NCBI GenBank assembly: GCA_000799755.1
Contig: JUHI01000007.1
Location: 62,001-126,000 of the forward strand
DNA length: 64,000 nucleotides
Direction of reading: 5' to 3'
Source: Martinezella tropici
GTDB taxonomy: Bacteria > Pseudomonadota > Alphaproteobacteria > Rhizobiales > Rhizobiaceae
The notes beneath the pieces are model-generated. The model was not told where the DNA came from, did no database searches, and worked only from the letters and a program-made list of their open reading frames with translations. Both the position numbers and the translations under genes were made by a program. Within the stretch, counting starts at the first letter, position 1. Every line of letters begins with the position of its first letter. Positions 38,849 through 47,544 of the stretch are shown here, piece by piece.

Positions 38849-38886
38849 CGTCTCGATAGCCGGGTTTCGATATCGGCCCCGAGAAA

Positions 38887-40767
38887 TCACCGGTTGGCGA
38901 ATTCTGAAATCACGCCGAGAAACGCATCGCCATAGCGCTCCAGCTTTGATTGCCCGACGCCGGAAATCTCAAGGAGAGCCTTGCGGCTGTCCGGCCGCTC
39001 CGTCGCGAAGGCAATGAGCGTCGTATCCGGGAAGACGACATAGGGCGGCACGCCCAATTCCCTGGCGATCCGGGTGCGCTCGGCCCGCAACGCATCGAAG
39101 AGAAGCTGATCCTCGCCAGCAAGGCCGTGCGCCTGCTTTTCCGGTCGCCCCGCCTTCTTGCCTCGGCGGCCAGGCTCCGGCCGGTCCTTGCGAAAAAACA
39201 CCTGCCGCTCGCGCTTGAAAACCGCCCTCGCCTGCTCCTCGAGCTTCATGGCGCCGAAAGCCGTATGATCGATGCTGATGAAGCCGTTTGCCAGCAATTG
39301 CCGGAAGATCGATTGCCAGGTACGGGCGGGGACATCCTTGCCCGCGCCAAAGACCGGCATGTCGACATGGCCGAAGCGCTCGGTCTTCTCATTGACCGTC
39401 CCCATGAGCACGTCGATGACGTGGCCGGTGCCGAAACGCTCGCCGGTGCGATAGACCGCTGCGAGTGCCTTGATCGCCGCTTCCGTGCCATCCCAGGTCT
39501 CGACAGGCTTCAGGCAGGTATCGCAATTGCCGCAACCTCCACCATGCGCCTCGCCGAAATGCGCAAGGATCGACTGTCGCCGGCATCCGGCCGTTTCGCA
39601 GATGGCGAGCAGCGCATTGAGCTTTGACCGCTCGACCCGCTTGATTTCGTCGGATGCGCCGCCTTCATCGATCATGCGCCGACGCTGAATGACATCCGCC
39701 ATGCCATAGGCCATCCAGACATTTGAGGAGAGGCCGTCGCGCCCGGCGCGGCCCGTCTCCTGATAATAGGCCTCCACGGAGCCCGGCAGATCGAGATGGG
39801 CGACATAGCGCACATTCGGCTTGTCGATGCCCATGCCGAAGGCGACCGTCGCCACCAGGCACAGATCTTCCTCCTTGAGGAAGGCATCCTGATTGGCATC
39901 GCGAAGCGCCCGATCCATGCCGGCATGGTAGGGCAGCGCACGAATGCCCTGCCCGTTCAGCCATTCGGCCGTGTCCTCGACCTTGGCGCGGGAGAGGCAA
40001 TAGACGATACCGCTGTCGCCTCGATGGCCATCGAGAAAGCGCAGCAATTGCTGGCGCGGTTGATCGCGCTCGACGATTTCATAGGTGATGTTCGGACGGT
40101 CGAAGCTGGTGGTGAAAATCTTGGCGCCATCGAGCGCCAGCCGCTCGATGATATCGTCGCGGGTGTGCGGGTCGGCTGTTGCCGTCAGCGCGATGCGGGG
40201 CACGCCCGGGAAAAGCTCGGCAAGCCTGCCAAGATCCCGATATTCCGGCCTGAAATCATGGCCCCATTGGGAGACGCAATGCGCCTCGTCGATTGCGAAA
40301 AGCGCGATCTTGGCCCTGCCGAGCATCTGGCAGAAACCCTCCGTCACGATACGTTCCGGCGTCACATAGAGCAGATCGAGCTTGCCTGCGGAAATGGCAC
40401 GATAGACATCGCTCGCCTCCTCGCGCGACAGCGATGAATTCAGAGCAGCCGCCCGGATACCGAGCTGTTTCATCGCCTCGACCTGATCGCGCATCAGGGC
40501 AATCAGCGGCGAGACGACGATGCCGATGCCATCGCGGCAAAGTGCCGGGATCTGAAAGCACAATGATTTGCCAGCACCGGTCGGGAACAGCACGACCGCG
40601 TCGCCACCGGCAACGACATGCTCCACCACCTGCTGCTGCTTGCCGCGAAAGGCCGAGTAGCCGTAGACGCGCTTGAGGATATCGAGCGGCGCCGGCGCGC
40701 CCATGCGCTCAGCGAACAATGCGTCGTCTGCGGAAAATCGCGGCTCTTGTCTGTCGGGCTGAGGCAT
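38887..40767 (-). CDS. recQ: ATP-dependent DNA helicase RecQ
   Basis: 3'-5' DNA helicase of 626 residues acting in recombination and repair. Motif I is TGAGKSLCFQIPAL (near 62), motif II ALFAIDEAHC, and motif VI ETGRAGRDGL. The RQC zinc site cysteines are visible in CRRQSILAHFGE...CGNCDTC. The HRDC domain occupies the C-terminus (ISGVGQSKLERYGDAFLG). Its stop is about 40 bp from the convergent SDR gene. It begins 7 bp after the dnaG stop on the same strand, so the two are almost certainly cotranscribed. Confidence 0.97.
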   Translation of the reverse strand: MPQPDRQEPRFSADDALFAERMGAPAPLDILKRVYGYSAFRGKQQQVVEHVVAGGDAVVLFPTGAGKSLCFQIPALCRDGIGIVVSPLIALMRDQVEAMKQLGIRAAALNSSLSREEASDVYRAISAGKLDLLYVTPERIVTEGFCQMLGRAKIALFAIDEAHCVSQWGHDFRPEYRDLGRLAELFPGVPRIALTATADPHTRDDIIERLALDGAKIFTTSFDRPNITYEIVERDQPRQQLLRFLDGHRGDSGIVYCLSRAKVEDTAEWLNGQGIRALPYHAGMDRALRDANQDAFLKEEDLCLVATVAFGMGIDKPNVRYVAHLDLPGSVEAYYQETGRAGRDGLSSNVWMAYGMADVIQRRRMIDEGGASDEIKRVERSKLNALLAICETAGCRRQSILAHFGEAHGGGCGNCDTCLKPVETWDGTEAAIKALAAVYRTGERFGTGHVIDVLMGTVNEKTERFGHVDMPVFGAGKDVPARTWQSIFRQLLANGFISIDHTAFGAMKLEEQARAVFKRERQVFFRKDRPEPGRRGKKAGRPEKQAHGLAGEDQLLFDALRAERTRIARELGVPPYVVFPDTTLIAFATERPDSRKALLEISGVGQSKLERYGDAFLGVISEFANR

Positions 40768-40774
40768 CTATTCC

Positions 40775-42775
40775 CTATTTTCCAGCGGCACCCTTGACAC
40801 GGCCGGAAAGCACGCCGAAGCCGTCGATGATCGCTTCCTGATTTTCCAGCCGCAGCGCCTCGAGCTGCACTTCCTGCAAGGCGCGAATCAGCGGCTCGAT
40901 CGCTTCACCGTCGCCGTCTTCGGTTGCCTCCGCAATAGCACCTTCGAGCTCGATCTTGTGCCAGCGCAATGCTTTAGAACGCTTGTGGAGCGCCAGCGCC
41001 TGGCGATAGCCCTCGCGCGCGTCCTCCATTGCGGCCTCCTCGGTGGCCGTCCAAAGACGGGCATTGCGAACCTGTTGCTCCAGGCTCTTCAACAAGGCAC
41101 CGAAGCCCTGCTCCTCCAGTTGCTCAACCAGGCGCTCACGCACAAGCTGCGGCCCGACCAGAGTGGCGGCAATCCCGAGAACCGCAGACCACAGCCGTTG
41201 CAGCTCGCGGCTGTCGTAGTCGATGGCGGCAATCTCGTCATATTCGTCATGCAGCAGCGCCGGATGGTTGACGATGGTCAGGGCCAGAACACTCTCGCGC
41301 AGGCTCGGAATATCCTGATGGCCCTTGATCATGGCCGACCGCGCCAGACGGTCCGATGCGGTCGTTACCGCCGGAGCGCCACGCCCTTGCCCGCCACGTC
41401 CCTGTCCGCCGCGTCCCGCGAAGTTGCGGCCGCTCCCGTCGCGGGAAAAGCCGCGCCCCTGCTGACCGCCGCCCCGCTGGAATTGCGGCTGGAACAGCCC
41501 ATTCAGCCGCTCACGCATATTCTGCTGATAATGGCGGCGGACGTCTTCATCACCGATGACGGAAACGATACGTCGCAGCCGCGCTTCCAGTTCCGCCCGT
41601 GCTTCCGGCGTCTCGAAGGCGCCGCCGCCCGCTTCCCTCGTCCATATCAAATCGGCTAGCGGCTTTGCCTGCGCCAGCACCTTGTCAAAAGGCGCGCGCC
41701 CGTCATGGCGGACGAGGTCGTCAGGGTCCTTGCCGTCCGGCAATAGCGCAAAACGGACGGTACGGCTCGGCTTGATATGCGGCAGGGCGAGATCGGCAGC
41801 CCTGTTGGCGGCGCGGATGCCGGCGCCGTCGCCGTCGAAGCAGAGGACCGGTTCCGGCGTCATCTTCCAGAGAAGATCGAGCTGGCTCTCCGTCAAAGCG
41901 GTGCCGAGCGGCGCAACCGCGTTCTCGACGCCGGCCTGATGCAGCGCGATGACATCCATATAGCCCTCGACGGCTATGATGGTTCCAGCGCCATCAGCTC
42001 CCTGGGACGCGCGCCGCGCGCGAGTGAAATTATAGAGCACGTTGCCCTTGTGAAAGAGCTCGGTCTCATTGGAGTTCAGGTATTTCGCCGGCGCATCCGG
42101 CGACATGGCGCGGCCGCCGAAGGCGATCACCTTTTCCCGGGAAGAGAGGATCGGAAACATGATGCGGTCACGGAAGCGGTCGTAAGAAACCGGGACATTC
42201 TCGTGCACGACGAGACCGCACGCCTCCATCTGCTCCCTAAGCACGCCCTTGCCGGCAAGATGCTCCTTCAATGCATTGCGGCTATCGGGCGAATATCCCA
42301 GCCGGAAAGTCTCGATGGTGCGGCCGCTGAGGCCACGATCTCGCAGATAGGAGCGCGCCCGCGCGCCATTGGCCGTCTGCAATTGGTCCTGAAAGAACTG
42401 AGTCGCCATCTCCATGACATCGAGCAGCGAGGTGCGTTCTTTTTCCCGCTTTGCCTCCATCGGATCGGCAATGGGCATGGGAACGCCGGCCATGTCGGCG
42501 ATCTGCTGTACGGCTTCCGGAAAGCTCAAACCCTCAAGCTCGGTCAGAAAGCGGAAATGATCGCCTGTTACGCCACAGCCGAAGCAATGATAGCGTCCCT
42601 TGCGATCCTCGCAGTGAAAACTTGGCGATTTCTCGCCATGGAAGGGGCAGCAGGCCCAGTAATCCCCGCGCGGCACATTGGTCTTGCGCCTGTCCCAGGT
42701 CACACGACGGCCGATCACGTCCGAAATCAAAACGCGGTCGCGAATCTCGTCGAGAAACGTATTGGAAAATCGCAT
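40775..42775 (-). CDS. dnaG: DNA primase
   Basis: Replicative primase of 666 residues that makes RNA primers at the fork. The CHC2 zinc finger is CPFHGEKSPSFHCEDRKGRYHCFGCGVTGD at the N-terminus (about 42-71). The TOPRIM core has EGYMDVIALHQAG and CFDGDGAG. A Gly/Arg-rich stretch (FSRDGSGRNFAGRGGQGRGG) separates the core from the C-terminal helicase-binding region. In many rhizobia dnaG is followed by rpoD; here recQ follows. Confidence 0.97.
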   Translation of the reverse strand: MRFSNTFLDEIRDRVLISDVIGRRVTWDRRKTNVPRGDYWACCPFHGEKSPSFHCEDRKGRYHCFGCGVTGDHFRFLTELEGLSFPEAVQQIADMAGVPMPIADPMEAKREKERTSLLDVMEMATQFFQDQLQTANGARARSYLRDRGLSGRTIETFRLGYSPDSRNALKEHLAGKGVLREQMEACGLVVHENVPVSYDRFRDRIMFPILSSREKVIAFGGRAMSPDAPAKYLNSNETELFHKGNVLYNFTRARRASQGADGAGTIIAVEGYMDVIALHQAGVENAVAPLGTALTESQLDLLWKMTPEPVLCFDGDGAGIRAANRAADLALPHIKPSRTVRFALLPDGKDPDDLVRHDGRAPFDKVLAQAKPLADLIWTREAGGGAFETPEARAELEARLRRIVSVIGDEDVRRHYQQNMRERLNGLFQPQFQRGGGQQGRGFSRDGSGRNFAGRGGQGRGGQGRGAPAVTTASDRLARSAMIKGHQDIPSLRESVLALTIVNHPALLHDEYDEIAAIDYDSRELQRLWSAVLGIAATLVGPQLVRERLVEQLEEQGFGALLKSLEQQVRNARLWTATEEAAMEDAREGYRQALALHKRSKALRWHKIELEGAIAEATEDGDGEAIEPLIRALQEVQLEALRLENQEAIIDGFGVLSGRVKGAAGK

Positions 42776-43343
42776 GGCTACCTCTGGCTCATTCCATATA
42801 AACAGGAATGTCGGGCATTGCCACGACGACCCGGCCGCCTCCCACGCTATTCACAACCCTTTGTCGCCGATTGTATTGTCGCCCTTCGATCACAACTCCG
42901 TGAACACGATCACATATTTATCCGCATCGACCCCAATATTAGAGCCTGCTTTTGGCGGCTCGGAAACATTCGGAAATCTCTTTGCTGAAGTCGAAACAGG
43001 CTCGCCATGCCGATCCAAGTAACTACTTCGTATGCAAAAATCCGCGGAAAAGCAAAGGCTTGCACAGCCTTCAGTCCATAAACGCGAAGCGTATCGACGC
43101 CATAAACAATCATGGGCTGCAAACTAGTCGCTCCGAAACGACACTCTCTGAAGGCACATTTGCGGCATGGTTCGTAAGCCAAACATTATTTTTTTGTAAT
43201 TTGATTGTTGGTGTGCGCCGCAATAGCGTTCTTCTCACAGGGCGAGACAAGCCGGCGAAGAAACTTCTTCGCGACGCGACATGCCGAGACGCCCTGACGA
43301 ACCGGAAGCCACCAGGTACGGGCTTTCAGTTTAGGAGAGGGAA
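42776..43343. other. Intergenic region upstream of dnaG
   Basis: 568 bp between dnaG and the 77-aa exported gene. Open frames across it lack a convincing start or composition. An AT-rich stretch near 43180-43215 could be the promoter of the 77-aa gene. Nothing else is recognised. Confidence 0.45.
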
Positions 43344-43577
43344 ATGCGCATTCTGATCGTACCCTTGGCAGCAGCAGCCATCTTCGCCACGGCTACTTAT
43401 AGCTCGGCTACGATGACCGGCGGCGCCGGCGAAAAGAATGTGCTCTATGCCGGCGCGGGGTATCAGTTGCCGGCGGATATGAAAGTCCCTGCCCTTACGG
43501 CAGGCGTAAAGGTTCAAATGTCCGGACTGCCGTCGCAGGCATTGGCTTTGCCCCAGCAGATCAGGATTCTCAGATAA
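43344..43577 (+). CDS. Small exported protein (77 aa)
   Basis: A 77-residue protein beginning with a signal peptide-like stretch (MRILIVPLAAAAIFATATYSSA) and a strong GGAGAGG ribosome binding site. The mature part of about 55 residues is Gly/Ala/Pro-rich without Cys and resembles no family I know. A 13-bp inverted repeat follows 12 bp after the stop, so it is a short monocistronic unit. The two hairpins around 43.6-43.7 kb isolate it from the next gene. Confidence 0.65.
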   Translation: MRILIVPLAAAAIFATATYSSATMTGGAGEKNVLYAGAGYQLPADMKVPALTAGVKVQMSGLPSQALALPQQIRILR

Positions 43578-43588
43578 GTTCAGCAGAT

Positions 43589-43635
43589 ACTCAGGTGGGG
43601 CACCATCCCTACCCCCGGCGCCGCCCCACCTGAGT
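43589..43635 (+). terminator. Long hairpin after the 77-aa gene
   Basis: ACTCAGGTGGGGC at 43589-43601 pairs perfectly with GCCCCACCTGAGT at 43623-43635 around a 21-nt loop. A short pyrimidine run follows. Confidence 0.7.
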
Positions 43636-43699
43636 GCCTTTGCAAAAGACGTTTGATTTTTGGGCCCCACCCTGCGTCATCAAACGTCAGCAAAGCGCA

Positions 43700-43732
43700 A
43701 GAAGGCAGGAGCTCCCCCAGCTCCTGCCTTCT
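43700..43732 (+). terminator. Perfect 14-bp hairpin
   Basis: AGAAGGCAGGAGCT pairs with AGCTCCTGCCTTCT around five C residues, followed by CTAATTTT. It could terminate transcription from either side. Confidence 0.6.
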
Positions 43733-43923
43733 CTAATTTTGGGCTTCTCCAGCTTCGCGATGACAAGAACGGCCAACAATGCTGCGGAACATGATGTTTC
43801 GTCGCGGCGAGTATCTTGACGCATCGGTATCGATGGATATCTTTTATTATCTGCGCATATGCGATCTTAGTAATTATCTCTTTAGACAATTTGAATTTTG
43901 CTCAGTTCATCGGAGACGGCTGC

Positions 43924-44832
43924 ATGTCTTTATCCGCGAAGGAACTTGCTCAAGACCCCGAATTTTTCACGGAAATCCTCAGCTATACACGAGAGATTAT
44001 ATCCACTTATGATGAGAACCAGAGCGTATGCTCTGTCTTTGCTTCACAACAACGCTGGCTGATGGCGCTTGCGGGCTTTGCCCTCTATTGCGGCGGCATC
44101 GACGGAGAGCCGCCCGGCATCCATGCCAACCGCTTCGCCAACTATGTCGTTGAACACGAAATCGCCAGTCACAATACCGCGCTGAGCTTCATTCAGGAGA
44201 TGCTGGCTCTCGGCTTCCTACGCTATCTGCCTGTTACCAGCGATCGGCGGGCGCGGCCGCTGCAGCCGACGGAGGAGGCCGCAAGGCAACTTGCGAAATG
44301 GCTGAGCATCCATCTTTCCGTGCTCGACAGGCTGGATGGCGGCAAGCGCAATGCACTGTTTGCCAAGCGACCGGAACTTATCGGCCTGCTGCAGCCTGCG
44401 ATATCAGTCGGCATCATCGACAGCGACGACCTTCGCCATCCGGGAGAAACATTCGACCTGTTCACCTGGGCGAATTCCGGCGGCGTCATCATGGACTATC
44501 TGATCTCCCGCGTCGGAATGATCAATCCGACGACCGAAAAGGCGATTGTCGGACGCATTGCGTTCACCGACATCTGCAATCGCTTCCTCATATCCAGGAC
44601 GAATGCAAAACGGCTCATGAACAAGGCCATAAAGATGCAAAGCATCGGATGGACGGGGGCTTCCGGACGGAGCCATCTCTGGCTCTCAGGCGACTTCATC
44701 CAGCAATATCGGAACTATCAGGCCGAGAAATTCGCCATCATCGACGCGGCCTGGCAAACGACTCTCGGCTTGCGGCAAGCACGCATGCCGAGAGCAAAAC
44801 TGGCCTTTACTTCAGCAGCTCCTTCAAGATAG
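43924..44832 (+). CDS. Winged-helix (MarR-like) domain protein
   Basis: A 302-residue soluble protein that I cannot name. Residues about 60-125 have a MarR-like arrangement with LGFLRYLPVTSDRRARPLQPTEEAARQL, which fits the wing and the recognition helix region. A second helical half (about 155-280) contains RFLISRTNAKRLMNKAIKMQSIGW, another HTH-like stretch. The ATG at 43924 is preceded by GGAGAC; an upstream in-frame ATG would add 36 hydrophobic residues that overlap the promoter region and is less likely. It overlaps the convergent YqeY gene by 26 bp. Confidence 0.7.
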   Translation: MSLSAKELAQDPEFFTEILSYTREIISTYDENQSVCSVFASQQRWLMALAGFALYCGGIDGEPPGIHANRFANYVVEHEIASHNTALSFIQEMLALGFLRYLPVTSDRRARPLQPTEEAARQLAKWLSIHLSVLDRLDGGKRNALFAKRPELIGLLQPAISVGIIDSDDLRHPGETFDLFTWANSGGVIMDYLISRVGMINPTTEKAIVGRIAFTDICNRFLISRTNAKRLMNKAIKMQSIGWTGASGRSHLWLSGDFIQQYRNYQAEKFAIIDAAWQTTLGLRQARMPRAKLAFTSAAPSR

Positions 44833-45259
44833 CCGAAGCCTTGGCAAAATCCATCTGACCGGCATAACGCTCGCGTAGGGCGGCGACGCATTTGCCCATG
44901 TCTTTCAGGCCCTGCGCGCCAAGCTCCGCGACGATCGCGACACAGATCTCGCGCACCTTTTCTTCGGAAAGCTGCTCGGGCATGAAGCCCTGGATAACGG
45001 CAATTTCCTCGCGCTCCTTGCTAGCCAGCTCGGGGCGACCGCCATCGATGTAGATCTTCTCCGATTCCTCGCGCTGCTTGATCATCTTGGCGAGCAGCTG
45101 CAGGATTTCATCGTCGCTCGCCTGCTCCTTGCCGAGACCGCGATTGGCGATATCCTTGTCCTTGATGGCAGCAAGGATGAGACGAACGGTCGAAAGCCTC
45201 GCCGTATCCTTCGCCTTCATGGCGTCCTTCTGGGCACTGGAAAGGGTTTCGCGGATCAT
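44807..45259 (-). CDS. GatB/YqeY domain protein
   Basis: A 150-residue YqeY-family protein. It resembles the tail of the GatB amidotransferase subunit and is thought to bind tRNA or proteins, with no proven reaction. Typical features are the start MIRETLSSAQKDAMKAKD, ARLSTVRLILAAIKDKDI, and QMDFAKASAILKELL at the end. The ATG at 45259 gives the family's usual length. It is divergent from carA, a neighbour pairing common in alphaproteobacteria. Confidence 0.92.
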   Translation of the reverse strand: MIRETLSSAQKDAMKAKDTARLSTVRLILAAIKDKDIANRGLGKEQASDDEILQLLAKMIKQREESEKIYIDGGRPELASKEREEIAVIQGFMPEQLSEEKVREICVAIVAELGAQGLKDMGKCVAALRERYAGQMDFAKASAILKELLK

Positions 45260-45552
45260 GTCTTTAACTCCTTGAAGCAGGCCGGCAACGATCGACCCGG
45301 CCACCTGTAACATCTTGGCTCTCTCTTAGACCAACAGTGTCGATCAATGCAATTGTGCCCGGGAGCTTGGATTCCTTGACAGGAAAGCAAAAGCGCGCAT
45401 TGACCGGCTCGCCTTGTTTGGTTATGTCCATCACCTGCACATTAGATCGATAGGAAGATCTCAAGCCGCGACCTCGGTCGGCGGCTGTACCTTGCTACAA
45501 ACATGGCGGAACCGCTGCTCTCTTCAAGGCCGCGCTCGACGCCGGAAACGGG

Positions 45553-46767
45553 ATGACTATGACCGCGACAGCCCCATGGACCACTGAAAAGCCGACCGCC
45601 CTCCTCGTTCTTGCCGACGGCACCGTGATCGAGGGCAAGGGCATCGGCGCGACCGGCAAGGTCCAGGCCGAAGTCTGCTTCAACACGGCGCTGACGGGTT
45701 ATGAGGAGATCCTGACAGATCCCTCCTATCTCGGCCAGATCGTCACCTTCACCTTCCCTCACATCGGCAACGTCGGCACGAACGAGGAAGATATTGAAGA
45801 CCTGACGCCCGCCGCCCGCCACGGCGCCGTCGGCGTCATCTTCAAGGCCGACATCACCGACCCCTCAAACTACCGCGCCGCCAAGCATCTCGATCAATGG
45901 CTGAAGGCTCGCGGCATCATCGGCCTGAGCGGTATAGACACCCGCGCCCTCACCGCCTGGATTCGCGAAAACGGCATGCCGAACGGCGTGATCGCCCATG
46001 ATCCGAGCGGCATCTTCGACATCGAACAGCTGAAGGCGGATGCCAAGGCCTGGAGCGGCCTCGAAGGTCTCGACCTCGCCAAGGTCGCATCCTCCGGCCA
46101 GTCTTCGCAATGGTCGCAGACGCCCTGGATCTGGAACGAAGGCTATGGCGAACTCGGCGCCGCCGACGCCAAGTATCACGTCGTCTGCCTCGACTATGGC
46201 GTCAAGCGCAACATCCTGCGTCTCTTCGCCGGTCTAGATTGCAAGGTCACCGTTCTGCCGGCCACCGCCTCGACGGATGAAGTGCTCGGTCTGAAGCCGG
46301 ACGGCATCTTTCTTTCCAACGGCCCAGGCGACCCGGCCGCGACCGGCGAATATGCCGTGCCCGTGATCAAGGACCTGCTGAAGACCGAAATTCCGCTATT
46401 CGGCATTTGCCTCGGCCACCAGATGCTTGGCCTCGCGCTCGGTGCCAAGACAGCGAAGATGCATCAGGGCCATCATGGCGCCAACCATCCGGTCAAGGAC
46501 CATACGACCGGCAAGGTCGAGATCGTTTCCATGAACCACGGCTTCGCGGTCGACTCGAACTCGCTGCCGGAAGGCGTTGAGGAGACTCACGTTTCGCTGT
46601 TCGACGGCAGCAATTGCGGCCTGCGCGTGTCAGGCAAGCCGGTCTTCTCGGTGCAGCATCACCCGGAAGCCTCGCCTGGCCCACAGGACAGCCACTATCT
46701 GTTCCGCCGCTTCATCAATCTGGTGCGCGAGAAAAAGGGCGAAGCAGCCCTGGCCGAGCGCGCCTGA
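45553..46767 (+). CDS. carA: Carbamoyl-phosphate synthase small subunit
   Basis: Glutamine-hydrolysing subunit of 404 residues that feeds ammonia to CarB for arginine and pyrimidine synthesis. The N-terminal domain has FNTALTGYEEILTDPSYLGQIV. The class I amidotransferase domain has the nucleophile Cys in FGICLGHQM (near 285) and the His/Glu pair in HHPEASPGP near the end. A strong terminator follows. carB is about 10.6 kb downstream on the same strand, so the two genes are not an operon here. Confidence 0.98.
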   Translation: MTMTATAPWTTEKPTALLVLADGTVIEGKGIGATGKVQAEVCFNTALTGYEEILTDPSYLGQIVTFTFPHIGNVGTNEEDIEDLTPAARHGAVGVIFKADITDPSNYRAAKHLDQWLKARGIIGLSGIDTRALTAWIRENGMPNGVIAHDPSGIFDIEQLKADAKAWSGLEGLDLAKVASSGQSSQWSQTPWIWNEGYGELGAADAKYHVVCLDYGVKRNILRLFAGLDCKVTVLPATASTDEVLGLKPDGIFLSNGPGDPAATGEYAVPVIKDLLKTEIPLFGICLGHQMLGLALGAKTAKMHQGHHGANHPVKDHTTGKVEIVSMNHGFAVDSNSLPEGVEETHVSLFDGSNCGLRVSGKPVFSVQHHPEASPGPQDSHYLFRRFINLVREKKGEAALAERA

Positions 46768-46792
46768 TAGCAGCGACACTGAACTGCATGAG

Positions 46793-46825
46793 AAAAGCCC
46801 CGGATTGCGGACAATCCGGGGCTTT
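46793..46825 (+). terminator. Rho-independent terminator of carA
   Basis: Perfect 14-bp stem AAAGCCCCGGATTG / CAATCCGGGGCTTT with a 5-nt loop and a TCTCTTT tail, 25 bp after the carA stop. Confidence 0.88.
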
Positions 46826-46880
46826 CTCTTTGCGCGTCGACTTGGGAGGTCTCTTCACATCGGTTCGTGCTTGCTGAAAC

Positions 46881-47453
46881 TCAGGCCTGCAGGCGGCGCT
46901 GCTTGACCACTTCAAGCTCGCTCATCAGGATCTCCTCGAGGAATTCGAAATCCGACTGTCCGAACTCGATGAGGCCGAATCTCAGCTTGTAACCCCAGTT
47001 CCGGTCCTGGGTGAAATCGAGCCAACCCAGGAGAGGACGAAGCGGCTGTTCGGGCGCATCGAGCCAATCCACATCCTTGCGATAGGCCTTTCCGCAACCC
47101 ATTTCGCCAAGATAGGGCTCGCCTTCACGGACATAGCCGATCGCGGTGAAGCTCTGAAAGCCGTCCCTCTCACCCATTTTCACGGATGGCGAATAGTAGA
47201 CGATGCCATCACCCGGCTTAATGCGCTTCAACGGAGCTCGCTTGCCGTGGTTCACCTGCATGAACCCATGCTGGCGCCCAATGCGCACATGCTCGGCACT
47301 GGCCACGGCCAGCCAGTAAGATTTCGGTTGCGGCTCCGCTCGCCGCGAAGAGGTATTGGCGTGCGGCAGGAGGCGTAAAGCCGCGCCCCGATTGCTCTGA
47401 TCTTCCCGCGGGAAAAGCGCGGCATCACTACGATTGCTTGCCTTGAATATCAT
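46881..47453 (-). CDS. EVE (DUF55/UPF0310) domain protein with N-terminal extension
   Basis: A 190-residue protein. Residues about 44-180 form an EVE/PUA-like domain (SYWLAVASAEHVRIGRQHGFMQVNHGK, PGDGIVYYSP). EVE domains belong to the PUA/ASCH group and some bind modified bases. Residues 1-43 are an extra polar, Arg/Ser-rich stretch not found in ordinary 140-150 aa family members. The GGGAG ribosome binding site before the ATG at 47453 supports the extension being translated. It is a single gene. Confidence 0.85.
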   Translation of the reverse strand: MIFKASNRSDAALFPREDQSNRGAALRLLPHANTSSRRAEPQPKSYWLAVASAEHVRIGRQHGFMQVNHGKRAPLKRIKPGDGIVYYSPSVKMGERDGFQSFTAIGYVREGEPYLGEMGCGKAYRKDVDWLDAPEQPLRPLLGWLDFTQDRNWGYKLRFGLIEFGQSDFEFLEEILMSELEVVKQRRLQA

Positions 47454-47544
47454 GGTCGTCTCCCGTCTCTGGTATGAGACAGATATAGCCGATCATGCTG
47501 TCAATTTTTGTCAGTAGTCTCGCAACGCACCAAGGGCGCCGCGA

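Larger units (their letters stand above)
43578..43923. other. Intergenic region with two strong hairpins
   Basis: 346 bp between the 77-aa gene and the winged-helix gene. It holds two terminator-like inverted repeats (listed separately) and an AT-rich stretch at 43830-43900 that probably includes the promoter of the downstream gene. Confidence 0.5.

Noticed and set aside
41777..42988. 403-codon open frame opposite dnaG
   Set aside because: Mirrors dnaG; composition and lack of motifs mark it as a shadow.
42910..43182. 90-codon open frame upstream of dnaG
   Set aside because: No convincing ribosome binding site or recognisable composition.
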